Part shown: positions 1 through 10,388 of the stretch, piece by piece
How the letters are laid out: each line of letters begins with the position of its first letter
How positions within the stretch are numbered: position 1 is the first letter of the stretch
Assembly (NCBI GenBank): GCA_012931725.1
Contig: CM022951.1
Location: forward strand, 77,554,453-77,618,452
Direction: 5' to 3'
DNA from: Litsea cubeba
Lineage: Eukaryota > Streptophyta > Magnoliopsida > Laurales > Lauraceae
DNA: 64,000 nt
The notes under the pieces: model-generated
Databases searched by the model: none
Told to the model about the DNA's origin: nothing
What the model saw: only the letters and a program-made list of their open reading frames with translations
Translations under genes and position numbers: made by a program

Positions 1-464
1 ATAAATCCTGCACCAGAAATACTCCTTTCTCCCTGAAACAACACCCCTTCTTGGGTCTCCTCTAACTTAAAAGTTAGGGTCTTATGGAAACAATCCATAG
101 TAGCATGGTATCCTGCTAACCAATCCATCCCTAGGATGACATCAAAATCCTGCATCTCCAACAAAATGAGATCTGCCGGTAATACTACTTCTCCTATCAC
201 GACTGGACAACTAGGGTAAAAAGTTCTACAAACAACTTCCTTACCTAAAGGGGTAGTCACAGTCAAAATGAAACTCAACTCTCTAGCATGCATATCAATC
301 AACATAGCAAATTTTGGAGATAGGAATGAGTGAGTAGAGCCAGGGTCAAACAAAACCTTAGCATCAAAACCACAGACGAGAAGTGTACCTTCCACTACAT
401 TGCCTTCAGCCTCCACATCAGCTCTATTGACAGCATAGAGTTGTGCCCTTTGTGGTGGCCTGTT
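1..464 (-). pseudogene. Tekay-type aspartic protease, partial
   Basis: Continues in the frame of gag after an in-frame TAG at 465-467 and runs off the window. It shows a retropepsin-like fold: flap-side strands, the active-site stretch FDPGSTHSF (complement of about 320-345), then the conserved ILGMDWL near 95-120. The catalytic triplet is D-P-G where D-S-G or D-T-G is usual. The protease would cleave the Gag-Pol polyprotein. Whether the TAG is a readthrough site or a disabling nonsense change cannot be decided here. Confidence 0.75.
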
Positions 465-1778
465 CTACCCTTGCTGTTGCCTGCCTTGTGGTGCATTCCT
501 ATTCTGATTCTGAGGACGCTGATTTTGATTCTGATTCTGCCCTTGCTGACGGGCCTGTTGTTGCTGTTGTTGCTGTGGCCTAAACTGTTGCTGAGGTGCC
601 TGTTGTTGTAGTGGCCTTGCTTGATTCTGAACTACCAATGCATTCTGAGGTGGTGCCTGACGCTGTACCTCCTGTTGCTGTCTATTCTGCCTTGGGCATT
701 CCCTCATCTGGTGGTCCATCGAACCACATCTAAAACATGCTCCCGTGATAGAACGACATTGGGCATTCCCATGATGTCTCCCACAATGAACACAAGCTCC
801 TTGATTTTGCACATTTTGCTCTTGTCTTGGCCTCTTATTCTGATTGTTTCTTTGTTGATAGTTCTGCTGCTGGCCTTGACCCTTTCCTTGGTTCTTGATG
901 ATTTTGTTGTGGAAGTTCTCAAATTTGTATGCTCTCTTGACAGCTTCTTCAAAGGTAACGGGTGGTACAACCCCGGTAGCATCCCTCTCAATAATCGGGT
1001 GAAGTCCCTCAAGGAACTTGGTTATCTTCTTCTCAACAGTGTCTATCAGCTCTGGAGCATACCTTGACAATCTCTCGAATTTGGTAAGGTATTCGAGGAC
1101 TGTCATGTTCCCTTGCACAAGTTGTTGAAATTCTGCTGCCTTTTGTCTCTTGACATGTGCAGGTACGTATTTCTCTCCAAACTGTCTTTTGAAGTTAGCC
1201 CAAGCTTCTGCATCTGCCATTTCCCTATATTCTGCCCTGACGGTCTTCCACCAAATATCTGCTAAACCCACAAACATAGAGGCTGCAAGCTGTACACGTT
1301 CCACACCGGTACATATGAATATCTCGAATATGTTTTCGGTGTGCTCAAGCCAATCATCTGCTGCCATTGGGTCTTCAGTCCCCAAAAATTCTTTCGGTCC
1401 TCTCTTCCTAAACCGCTCATACAATACATTAGGATCATTTCCTCTAATGTTTACCGGACCAGGTGGTGCAACTGGGATTGGTTCCGGTCTCCTCTCTAAT
1501 ATCCCCAACAACTGTGCCTGCATTTGAGCTATCTCCCTAGCATGATCCTCATCTTTCTTAAGCATCTGTTCTTGCAATCTGGTCTGTGTCTCATGAGCTT
1601 GTGCTTGGAGCCTAGCCTGATTTTCATTTGCTTGTCGTTGTTGGTCTAGCATAGCTTGCATCATCTGCTGGAATTGATTCTGCATATTGTTGTCCTGAAG
1701 TTCCTCTGTACTAAGCCCTGCACTCTCACTGTTACTGGCAATGTGATTACTGTTTGCTGTTCTTTTGCGAGGTGGCAT
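465..1778 (-). CDS. gag: gag polyprotein of Tekay-like element
   Basis: About 437 residues from an ATG at 1778 (MPPRKRT); the same frame opens five codons earlier at 1793. In order: a Gln-rich, coiled-coil-prone N-terminus (residues 20-95); a retrotransposon gag domain (about 140-300, with WWKTVRAEY and LTKFERLSRYAPE); two CCHC zinc knuckles (CVHCGRHHGNAQC and CFRCGSMDHQMREC, about 345-375); a Gln/Asn-rich tail. The protein packages element RNA in virus-like particles. The frame is intact and ends in TAG at 465-467, after which the same frame continues as protease. Gene symbol is generic. Confidence 0.88.
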   Translation of the reverse strand: MPPRKRTANSNHIASNSESAGLSTEELQDNNMQNQFQQMMQAMLDQQRQANENQARLQAQAHETQTRLQEQMLKKDEDHAREIAQMQAQLLGILERRPEPIPVAPPGPVNIRGNDPNVLYERFRKRGPKEFLGTEDPMAADDWLEHTENIFEIFICTGVERVQLAASMFVGLADIWWKTVRAEYREMADAEAWANFKRQFGEKYVPAHVKRQKAAEFQQLVQGNMTVLEYLTKFERLSRYAPELIDTVEKKITKFLEGLHPIIERDATGVVPPVTFEEAVKRAYKFENFHNKIIKNQGKGQGQQQNYQQRNNQNKRPRQEQNVQNQGACVHCGRHHGNAQCRSITGACFRCGSMDHQMRECPRQNRQQQEVQRQAPPQNALVVQNQARPLQQQAPQQQFRPQQQQQQQARQQGQNQNQNQRPQNQNRNAPQGRQQQG

Positions 1779-1914
1779 AACGCTGCAAAACAATTTGTTA
1801 GCACATATAAACCAAGTACAGGGTGGTCACACATTGCTCACACGATTCTATCTAACGGATCCTCGCCACGTACTTAAGATTTCTAGTTTCTTTTAATTGC
1901 CTGAAACATGTCCC

Positions 1915-1926
1915 GCTCTGATACCA
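1915..1926 (-). promoter_or_regulatory. Primer binding site, initiator-Met tRNA type
   Basis: The minus strand reads TGGTATCAGAGC, the standard plant tRNA-iMet primer site, four bases inside the LTR end at 1931. It primes minus-strand cDNA synthesis and fixes the element's orientation. Confidence 0.85.
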
Positions 1927-3580
1927 GTCCTGTCGCGACCCCGGACCGAAAGGGGAAAGGATCCGAGTCCGGGAGGTCGGGACGGTGGGTTGATGCCGCG
2001 CCACGTGCATCTCTTTGGCTAAAACGCACACGGAATTAAAAGAATGTTTATCCGTGCACGTGATTTCCCACAGGGTTCCGCGGTGAGGATTATCTGTACA
2101 CATCATCTCACATGTAATCATATCCAATATATTTTTAAGATTGCGGAAGCGTGTAGCAAATCATATGAGTACTATTCAATCTCATAAACAAGACAAATCT
2201 ATGGTTAAATGATAAGGTATCAGGATGAGCAATGATCATAAGCATTTTCCCCAAAGTAAGTTCAAGTATGTTTACAAAGTATCAGTTAATTAAAATCCCA
2301 AAATATCGGTCAACAAAGACCGTACAACCCAAAGAAATCTAAAACAAAGATATCAAGTCCCAAAGTGTATCGTCCTCAAGGCAAAGCCAAATGTCTACAT
2401 GACATCATCAGCTTGCCACTCAATCACACGCTGCGGTCCACCGACCGCCTCCTCTGGCTCCTCCTCAATGGCAAAGAGCTCGGGACCTGAGTACCAAAAT
2501 AAATGGATCAGACACGACGGTCTGGCAGGTGGGTGAAAAGACATAACAATAATAAAACAATGATGCTACGCAAGAGTTAAGAAAACTTATGGATAAACGA
2601 TGAACTTTGTAAAAGACAATATATCATTTCAAAAGAAGTACATTTGCAATAAAACATGTAAGGTAACAAGGATTTGGAAACTGTCAAGATGGCAACCCCA
2701 CAAGCTAGATCCTCCCTTCACCGAAGTGAAGAGAGCATATACCCTAACAGGATCATTGGCCTCAGTCACACGAGGTGAGGAGGAACAACGATAAATACTA
2801 TACTATACATATATATATATATACTCTGTGGGACCACGGTAGCGAACCGGGTAAACTATGCATATTCCAGACTGCAGTTGGCTATCAGGAGGGGAAGGAA
2901 CCCCAAGTCGGAGGATCAAACCGACGAGGTCGTCCAAGCTCAGTGGTGCCGACTCATAGGTCAAATACGATAAATCAAATCATATGCACAGTAAGAAACG
3001 GGGTGCCATAGGCACAAATACACATCCATCTCAAGTCGCCATATACAAGTTAGCAAAAGCTAAACACATCACTTTTAGTACTCTTGTAACAGTCTAGTCA
3101 TATCAAGTTGGTTTGAAATCCCAAAATAAGAGTTTAGTTGAAAATCAAATACAAATAGTTTTCCCACCTTATAGGCTAACAATGGAGTTTCTAGAATTGA
3201 ATCAGTGTGAATAGGGTCCCGTATGTCAGTTATGATGAAATTTTGGTACTCTTTAAGAGTTAGGGACATTCCGGGTCCTTATCCACATTGGTCAATCTAT
3301 ACAATCTCATGGAATCTCCCTGATGAGGTTTCCTCCTTCCTTCGGACTTCATACAACACCTTACCCATCCTTGAATAACATTGGGGCTCCAAATGATACT
3401 TCCACACTACAGCCCCTCACAATTTACCCCAATCTTTCATGGGTTTAAATGCATCAATACAGGTTCAATGTCTTCAATAAAGAAGATAAGGGATAGAGCT
3501 GAATTGGACTTGAGTATGGACTTGGGGTGAATCTGGAAAATAATCCCACAATTCTCCTATTTTATATTTCATCTCATCTC

Positions 3581-3745
3581 AGTCCGATCGATCGGACCTG
3601 AAGGGCGATCGATCGGTCCTGAGAACCCTCTCAGTTATTTACAGTCCGATCGATCGGACCTGATGGGCGATCGATCGGTCCTGAGAACCCTCTCAGTTAT
3701 TTACAGTCCGATCGATCGGACCTGATGGGCGATCGATCGGTCCTG
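3581..3745. repeat. Three-copy 62-bp tandem repeat rich in CGATCGATCG palindromes
   Basis: Units start at 3581, 3643 and 3705, exactly 62 bp apart; the last is truncated. Each unit carries a perfect 16-bp palindrome (GTCCGATCGATCGGAC) followed about 10 bases later by a second CGATCGATCG core. It lies 700-880 bases downstream of the LTR TATA box, so it is probably transcribed. Confidence 0.9.
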
Positions 3746-4454
3746 TAGCGAATTTCAACCCCTTTGGTTGAATTCTTCTCTTGTCCAACTCCAATCCATT
3801 TCCTTTCTTTCCCTTTCTTCCATACATATTTTCACAAAAAAATTGGGCTATTCCTTGACCTCATTATCACATCAAATCATCATTCAAAATCAATAAGACT
3901 AAACCATCAAACATGATAAATCATTAAAACCATTAATGAAGACAAATCAAGAATGTTGCAGAAAACATGATAAAACACATGAGAGTCATTTCATCCACTT
4001 GCCTTGGGTCCAATTGCAATTCAAATTGAGCTCTAATCACCTCTTAGATCCCCAAACAAACACCTATACACAAAACCCCCAAATCCAAACCCTAGATTAT
4101 CAAAATCCAATCAAAACAAAACGAAATCTTCCAATAACTGAAATAGAGTTTCCCTAGGGCTAAACAATCAAGATTATAACATTTTTAAGAAAATCACTTA
4201 CAAGGAAGTTCTTCAAAAAGCAAGGTGTTGTCCAAAGTAAATCTTGGAGTGGGCGGTTTTCTTCAAAAATGGTATCAAGATGAAGGCCTTGAGATGAGGA
4301 AGAAGATTGCAGCAACTAATTTTCCATTAGCGCTAGCTTAGTGGGTGATTGAAGATGAAGAGGCAAGAAAAGGTAAGGCAAAACCCTTAGGGCTGGGATT
4401 TCTCTCCTCCTCTAGGGTTTTTGCCAGAAATGGGAAAAAGAAGAAGAAACTTTC

Positions 4455-4462
4455 TATATATA
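4455..4462 (-). promoter_or_regulatory. Candidate LTR TATA box (Tekay-like)
   Basis: TATATATA on the minus strand, about 510 bases inside the 5' end of the LTR, a sensible place for the U3 promoter. No transcript evidence. Confidence 0.45.
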
Positions 4463-4973
4463 GTAAGTGAGGATGGGGCCCACAACTTAAAGAACTTCTC
4501 GGGCTCAAAACATGGTTCTCGGGGCTTCAAACGAATTCGGCGAAGAAGACAAAGTTGATCGGCAAAATTTCTAGTTTCCAAAAAGTATATATTTTGCACA
4601 TTTTGGTGACATTGAAATCGGTGTCCAGATTTTGGGTAAAAAGACCATTTTGCCCTCAATTAGTGAAAAATCAGGTTTAAGGTCCTCAAATGAAAACGAT
4701 GTCAACATGAAAATTGTAGGGGTTAACAAGATAAGTCCAATGGGTTTTAAAAAGAAACACGATTCTTGGAAATCATCGGTAAACCCCCAATCTCACACAA
4801 TTCGTAATAAGAACCCCCAAAGGGTCCCACACATCAAAAAGGCTCTCCAAATTCCCCAAAGCTATCATAAAAGCTATTCTAATCCCCAACTAATCCAGAA
4901 CCACTAAACACACTTAAAACTAAAACACAACTCAAACAACTCTAAACGAGGTCTCTCGGGTCGGGGTCTTACA

Positions 4974-5496
4974 GAAACTCAAACCCAACCTCCATTGAAT
5001 ATCTATACAAAACACTTCTAAACTCTGTAACACCGCCCTCAAACCTCTATCTCACTTCTCTAATACCACTTGACCAGCCTGAAGACAGCAAAATCTTCTC
5101 CTTGTGTGTGCAGAACTGTGGAAGTAGATTTGTCTCAATATCTGTGCCCTCATAACCCACTAATTGAATGGCATCTTCAACGTTTTCCTCTTGATTATCA
5201 TCATCTGATTCGTGCATTTCTGATACGAAAACATCCACTGTTTCCAATCCCATTGAAGACGCCAACATTGATAAGCTTAACAAATCTGAGTCGCTGTCCA
5301 GCAAACACTTTGGGTGGCCAGGCAATGTGTAAGTCAGACAGACCATGTTTACTGCCAACATCTTCCATTTGTTGCAAACTTGACGAATTAAATCATCAAA
5401 TCTCATGCCCAGACTAAAATGAATGACGGCAGTAAACATACCATACTTACAAAGAAGCATTAGCGGCTGTGCCATCTTTGAATTTACAAAAATCAA
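4974..5496 (-). pseudogene. MuDR-type transposase, N-terminal fragment
   Basis: An open frame of 149 residues ends at a TAG at 5047, and the same frame continues to the Tekay junction. Residues 10-100 resemble the PB1-like N-terminal domain of plant MULE transposases (CNKWKML, LTYTLPGHPKCLLDSDSDL, VDVFV). After the stop comes RFEGGVTEFRSVLYRYSMEV, the start of the MuDR DNA-binding region. The protein would bind MULE ends and cut and paste them. It is disabled by the TAG and by truncation. Confidence 0.7.
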
Positions 5497-5529
5497 CGGA
5501 GATCAAAAGTCATCAGTATCTTTAAAAGT

Positions 5530-5830
5530 GTGCAGAATATAAAAAACAACCATTTATCTAAATTTATCTGAATTCTGTAAACGTTTATATGATTTCTGTA
5601 AAAATTTATCTGAATACTGTAGAATTTTATCTGATTTCTGAACATATTTATCTGATTTCTTAACAAATTTATCTGAATTTATATAAAAGTTATCTATATT
5701 TATTCATTATAATTCAGATAAATTCGATATAGAATTTAGATAAAATCTAAAGAACTCAGATAAATTCCATATTGAATTCAGATAGTTTCTATAGAACTCA
5801 GATAATTTTATAAAAAAACTGAAATAAATT
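5530..5830. repeat. AT-rich minisatellite with TTATCTGA core that flips strand
   Basis: Diverged units of roughly 22 bp built on TTTATCTGAATT run in one direction from about 5550 to 5700, then as the complement (CAGATAAA) from about 5720 to 5830, so the array could fold back on itself. It lies directly upstream of the MULE transposase start. The same core recurs in the second MULE at 33030-33260. Confidence 0.7.
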
Positions 5831-6679
5831 TATAAATCGCATATGTATAGTAGAAAGACAGATACATTTGATGCAAAAAGTCACATATATTCGATTACAT
5901 GACTCCTTCAAGATTGCAGCTTTGAACATAATTTGAAACTATTAAACGATTTAATGAGAAACAAAGTAACTTATTTGACATCTAGATACATCAGGCTTAT
6001 CTATACGAATCCAATCAAATAAAAATGTTAATCAAAACAAAACTCTGGAAATCTAACTATAATAAATAACAAAAACAAATAACAAATCTGAACAAACAGA
6101 TCAGAATCCTATGCAAAATAAATAACTGGTCAAATAAAAATGAAAATGAGTATCAGAAATATAAATCTACAATTTAAACAAGAAATCTTGCATACACTCT
6201 GCTATGAATATAAAACCTTCCTTATCTCCGGCCAAAGTTGAATCTGCAATCTGTTACGCACAGAAACTCATATCTGGTTCACAGTGAATCTGCGAACTGC
6301 TTCAGAACGATGGATCTGCAATCTGTAATCTCTGAAATCTGCTCGCAATCTTCCCACATGAATTACAATCTGATTTGAAATAATCTTCCCATATGAATTA
6401 CAATCTGATTCGATTCAGAACAGCAACATGCTTCCACAACGCTAGATCTGTAGTCTGCAACACAGACGACTGATCTGCAATCTACTAACAATAAAATCTC
6501 TATCAGAAGTTTTCTAGCGTGACTGCAATTTGAAATTCAAAATACAAGATTTGCGGTGAATTACAAGGGCATATTAGTAACAGGCGATGAGTTATCACCT
6601 AAATCCGAGGCTACATTATCGTGACACGTTGCTGAAAAAGCGTTACAGGTTGGGGACCACTTCATTCCATGCTGCGTCA
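5831..6679. other. MULE leader, no gene seen
   Basis: AT-rich sequence between the minisatellite and the MULE end. Frames are short. It contains a cluster of ATCTGCAATCTG-like words (about 6240-6490) but no recognisable domain. Confidence 0.5.
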
Positions 6680-6834
6680 GTTATAAGGGTATTTTAGTCC
6701 TGAAAAATTAAAACATGTGTGCACAAGGACCTAAGGTTGGAAAAAGTCTAGCTGAGTGGACCACAGACCTCAAAAAAGTTTTTCTTTGGACTGGAGGCTG
6801 GAAACATGGACTTATGGGGACCTTTCGCTAATTT

Positions 6835-7214
6835 CTCCAGAAAATATCTCAATTCCACCATAGATAGAAATATTTATTCAAAGTAAGAAATTATGAATTG
6901 TGTTTACTACGAGATTAGAAAATAGTTCAAAAGTAATTAACATGTGATTAATTTGAAGTTTTGAATGTTTACAGGCACACTATTGTTGATTTATCTCCCT
7001 TCATATGTCATTGATTGGACATTAGTCATTATATTATATATACTAATTATAATCATACATTAATAATCTAATTGAGACTTGCTATAGTAAAAATAATAAT
7101 TAATCTCATTTGGGACTGCTCTTGGCACCATTGAAAAGCATTTTTAGATATTTTTTTAAAAAAGAAACATTTTTAGATAATTAGAAATCATGTTTCTTTC
7201 AAATTCATCTTCTC
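6835..7214. other. Unassigned AT-rich sequence
   Basis: No frame, repeat end or RNA signature recognised between the MULE end and the TRIM. Confidence 0.5.
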
Positions 7215-7744
7215 TGTACGATCTTACACCCCATTGAGGTACCCCTTATCCCAAAATCAATTGGTTATATGAAACAGCACAATAATAGTTTTATGGTGAG
7301 GGCGAGGGCTTGACCACAATTATGACCGCTCAGAAGCGAGGGTGGACGTTGACCTCAACAATCCCTCCCTCAACGACACACCCGCCGCGACTCCTGTTGC
7401 GAACTCGCAAAACGCGTGTCCCGTGACTCGAACACCCGACCTACTAGGCTTTGATATCACTTGTAGGATCTTACACCCCATTGAGGTACTAGGTGATAGG
7501 AAACATCACAACAATAGTTTTATGGTGAGAGCGAGCACTCAACCACAATTATGATCGCTCGGAAGCGAACACTCGACCTACCAGTCTCTGATACCAATTG
7601 TAGGATTTTGCACCCCATTGAGGTACCACTTTTCCCAAAACCAATTGGTGATAGGAAACTGCACAATAATAGTTTTATGGTGAGGGCGAGGGTTCGACCA
7701 CAATTATGACCGCTCAGGAGCGAGGGTGGACGTTGACCTCTACA
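7215..7744 (-). mobile_element. Tandem TRIM (LTR-internal-LTR-internal-LTR)
   Basis: Three related LTRs: 7215-7360 and 7599-7744 are both 146 bp with TG...ACA ends, and a shorter middle copy starts at 7462. Next to the second and third LTR starts lie minus-strand primer sites (TGGTATCAGAGA at 7585-7596 and a diverged one at about 7450-7459). The internal parts are only about 100 and 25 bp, with no coding capacity. Tandem organisation with shared LTRs is typical of terminal-repeat retrotransposons in miniature. No clear target duplication was found. Confidence 0.75.
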
Positions 7745-8379
7745 ATTATTGAAGTTCCAAGATGGTCGATCAAGAACAACCCCTAAGGATAAAAACAGTC
7801 CCAACTCAAATTTTAATAAGGAATTTAACGAGCAATAACCTGAGTTAATCAATCAAACAACCACAAAGATGGACACACGATATTTTACGTGGAAAACCCT
7901 AAATAGGGAAAAAAACCACTGGACCTCACCCTGGTCCAAAAAGATCAAGCACTAATTAAACGAAGGTTACCGCGCGAGAAACTCACTACTCTTTACAATT
8001 GAACTCAACCTAAGGACCCCAGTGGATCTTGCCGATGAGCACGCCGTTCACCTTCTCAAGCACTTCAATCTCTACACCTTGAACAAGGCGAATCAACTCG
8101 TAGTGGGTGAGTCTCCAGAGAAGCTTACCCTCGTGTACCCTGAAAAGAGATTTTGAGGATAGGCTGCAGAGTTTCCGACGCCGTGGGATAGTGAGAGAGA
8201 GGAATTGCAATAGATGAGCTCGAAGACACCGATATCCCAGATATGGTTGAACAAATGGGTTGGCAAACCTACATAAGTACCCCTCTTAAGATTTTGCAGA
8301 CGAGCAGTTGAAGAGTTTTACGCGGGTATGAAACCCGTAGACTACCGAGCTGGCACACCAGTTATGGTTCGAGAAAGAA
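7745..8379. other. Unassigned, with one conserved-looking short frame
   Basis: A minus-strand frame at 8010-8210 encodes 66 residues with an ordered C-terminal half (LLWRLTHYELIRLVQGVEIE). It has the character of a protein domain, but the family is not recognised and no flanking exons were identified. The rest shows nothing supportable. Confidence 0.3.
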
Positions 8380-8876
8380 AGGTCAGGATGAACGAGGATG
8401 ATATCAACAGATAATTCAGGACTGAACTCTCTAAGGACCAAGTGGAGAACATACGGGAGGGAGTTACTTGGGGCGATCTATACAAAGGAAGAAACTTGGA
8501 CCTAGCCAACGACCTTATCATCGAGCCTATGATTTTTTGGGTGACCCGAGATTTCCTCATCAAGCACACCAATTTGAAAATTGAATTAGGGGTGTGGCAT
8601 CTATTCATTTCACATTCTCTGAGGCCATGGACACATATTACCACGGCCTCACTAGAAGATGCCATCCTACTACACTGTATCCAGCATAGACAGCCGATTG
8701 ATGTGGGGTTCGTAGCAAAGTCCTGCATATTCACTGTCGAGGAGAACAGAAACAACAAGAAGCCACTCGTGTTTCCATGCCTTATCACCGCATTCTGCAG
8801 GCGTGCAGGGGCAGATTTTAGGAATGACCCCTTCCGAGGATCCTATAAAATTATGCTAAGTTATGTTAAGAATTAG
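8380..8876 (+). pseudogene. Athila-type extra ORF / Transposase_32-like fragment
   Basis: The frame from about 8380 (RMNEDDINR) has one stop (TAA, about 8410) and is then open for 144 residues to 8876. Motifs such as WHLFISHSLRPWTHITTAS, QPIDVGFVAKS and FPCLITAFCRRAGADF match the 'putative plant transposon protein' domain seen in Athila-related extra ORFs. Function is unknown even in intact copies. No LTR or primer site was found nearby, so this is an orphan fragment. Confidence 0.5.
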
Positions 8877-9064
8877 TACACTTGCATATTGTATCTAAGA
8901 CCACAAAAATGACTGAAGAAATAATATAAATAGCCCATTGCAAACATACCTAAAGGGGATATACAAAAGATTTGATGATTTAATTGAAGCCCTATTGTAA
9001 TGAATAATCATGGAATTTGATCTTAATCCGCATGGGATATTCTCCTTGCCATATCACAGAGTCG

Positions 9065-9681
9065 ATGGATAATAGAGAACTCCCTACGATCGGCGTACAT
9101 AAGATGGATCCTAAGCTCTACAAGGCTGCAATGAAAGGCGACATGAAGGTCCTAACAAGTATCGTGGAAGCTAATGAACCCCGGGCGCCTAACCTTACTC
9201 TCTGTCTCACTCCACGGAAGAATACAGTGCTACATATTGCAGTTGAATTCGGCCATCAAACTATTGTGGAGAAGGTGATCCAACTGTGCGCGTTTCTCAT
9301 CTCTCAGCGAAATGCGACACTCCACTTCACGTGGCTGCCAGGGCTAGCCATCTTGAGCTCACAAAGCGTCTTACACCCGCTTTAGAGGAAGGAAACCCTG
9401 TGCGGCAGGCTGGTGGTGTGGCTTTGAGGATAAGCAACTTGGAAGGTAGTAATCCAATCCATGAGGCACTAAAGAAGAGCCACGGCGAAGTGGCACTGCA
9501 TTTGAAGAGATACATGGGCTAGAACGTGAGGTCAATGTGGCTGGAGAGAGTCTGCTTTATTTGGCTGCCGAGGCTGGGTTGAATAAAGTTGTGCGGAAAA
9601 TAATAGACAGTGTAGATTACAGCACTGGAGGACCAGATGGGCAGAATCCTTTGCATATCGCAGTAATTAAAGGTCAATTAG
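9065..9681 (+). pseudogene. ACD6-like exon 1 (N-terminal ankyrin repeats)
   Basis: Starts at an ATG at 9065 (MDNRELPTIGVHKMDPKLY); the second Met also fits the family. Ankyrin signatures follow: KNTVLHIAVEFGH, DTPLHVAARASHLEL, GESLLYLAAEAG, GQNPLHIAVIKGQL. Two frameshifts are needed, near 9300 and near 9500. The exon ends at 9681 before a consensus donor (GTATGT). Confidence 0.75.
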
Positions 9682-10383
9682 GTATGTTTTTCCATCACAG
9701 TTGTTGTCTTCTTGCTGGAGTAGCAATATAATGGGTCCATTGAGATGTGATTGAGTATTGTTGTCGATCGATCCCAATTTTTTACACTAAGGTAAATATT
9801 AAGTTCAATCCAACATTTATTATAGGTTAAATAAATCACAGATTTAGATGAGCATATGCGAATTCATGGATTGAAGAGATCGTCGGTGACAAGGGGAAGT
9901 GGATTGATTGTAGATTACATTGTTACGTCTTCATGGACTTAAAAGGGGATCATTCTGCAAAAGTTCTTCCTTTTTAATTAGTAGTGATGATTTTTTTCTT
10001 TTGCTTTTGCTTTTCAATGAAATTTTGTGATATTTGGGACCTTCTTCAATCTATGTATCGTCCACCAGTCTCAACAAACCCAAATTGAAAAACCATACCA
10101 TTTTTCTATGTTAGACTTTCTGTTTTTTAATATCTTCTACCACTTCGAGACATTTCTTTTGTTTTCTTTTTGGACTTTTTGTAACCTGTTTTTAACTTAT
10201 CTTAATAGTATTAGATTTTTCACTTCATCTAATGCTCAACTTTCCAAACTTGTACTTATCTTAGTTTTCTATTTGTAATTTTATTTACTTTACCATTTAA
10301 GATTTCCTCACTTATAAGACTTTGACCTCCTTTTCTAACTCATTCTTAAATGTTTTTATTGTTTGTTTAAAAGTTTAACAGTA

Positions 10384-10388
10384 TAAAC
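10384..10388. repeat. Target site duplication, left copy (TAAAC)
   Basis: TAAAC directly before the left Tat LTR and again at 22864-22868 directly after the right LTR, defining the insertion exactly. Confidence 0.9.

Larger units (their letters stand above)
1..4973 (-). mobile_element. Ty3/gypsy retrotransposon, Tekay/Del-like chromovirus, 5' portion
   Basis: Minus-strand element cut by the left edge of the window. Reading down from 4973 it has a 5' LTR (4973-1931), an initiator-Met tRNA primer site (1926-1915), gag (1778-465) and the start of protease (464-1). RT and integrase would lie left of the window. The two-knuckle gag, tRNA-Met primer and very long LTR fit the Tekay/Del group of chromoviruses; the lineage is inference because RT and the chromodomain are not visible. 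It is inserted into a MULE transposase reading frame that resumes at 4974. Confidence 0.85.
1931..4973 (-). repeat. Long 5' LTR (3043 bp) of the Tekay-like element
   Basis: On the minus strand it opens TGTAAGACCCCGACCC and closes GGGGTCGCGACA next to the primer site, giving TG...CA ends. At 3.04 kb it is long, as in Del/Tekay elements. It holds a TATA box near 4455, a three-copy 62-bp palindromic repeat at 3581-3745 and no convincing gene; the short frames inside are not conserved-looking. The second LTR is outside the window, so age cannot be read. Confidence 0.82.
4974..6834 (-). mobile_element. MULE DNA transposon, end plus start of transposase
   Basis: The terminal region at about 6680-6834 matches, in inverted orientation, the end of a second MULE at 30290-30470: both carry TTAGCGAAAGGT at the tip and a CTGAGTGGACCA-type block inside. 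About 1.3 kb of leader follows, then an AT minisatellite (5530-5830), then the transposase start at 5496. The element is cut at 4973 by the Tekay LTR; the rest of the transposase should lie left of the window. Confidence 0.68.

Noticed and set aside
330..1067. Plus-strand Leu-rich frames at the window start
   Set aside because: Complement of the Gln-rich gag of the Tekay-like element; hydrophobicity is an artefact of reading CAG/CAA repeats in reverse.
3581..3745. Restriction-methylation or phage-type GATC signal
   Set aside because: The context is a plant LTR; palindromes belong to a local 62-bp tandem repeat.
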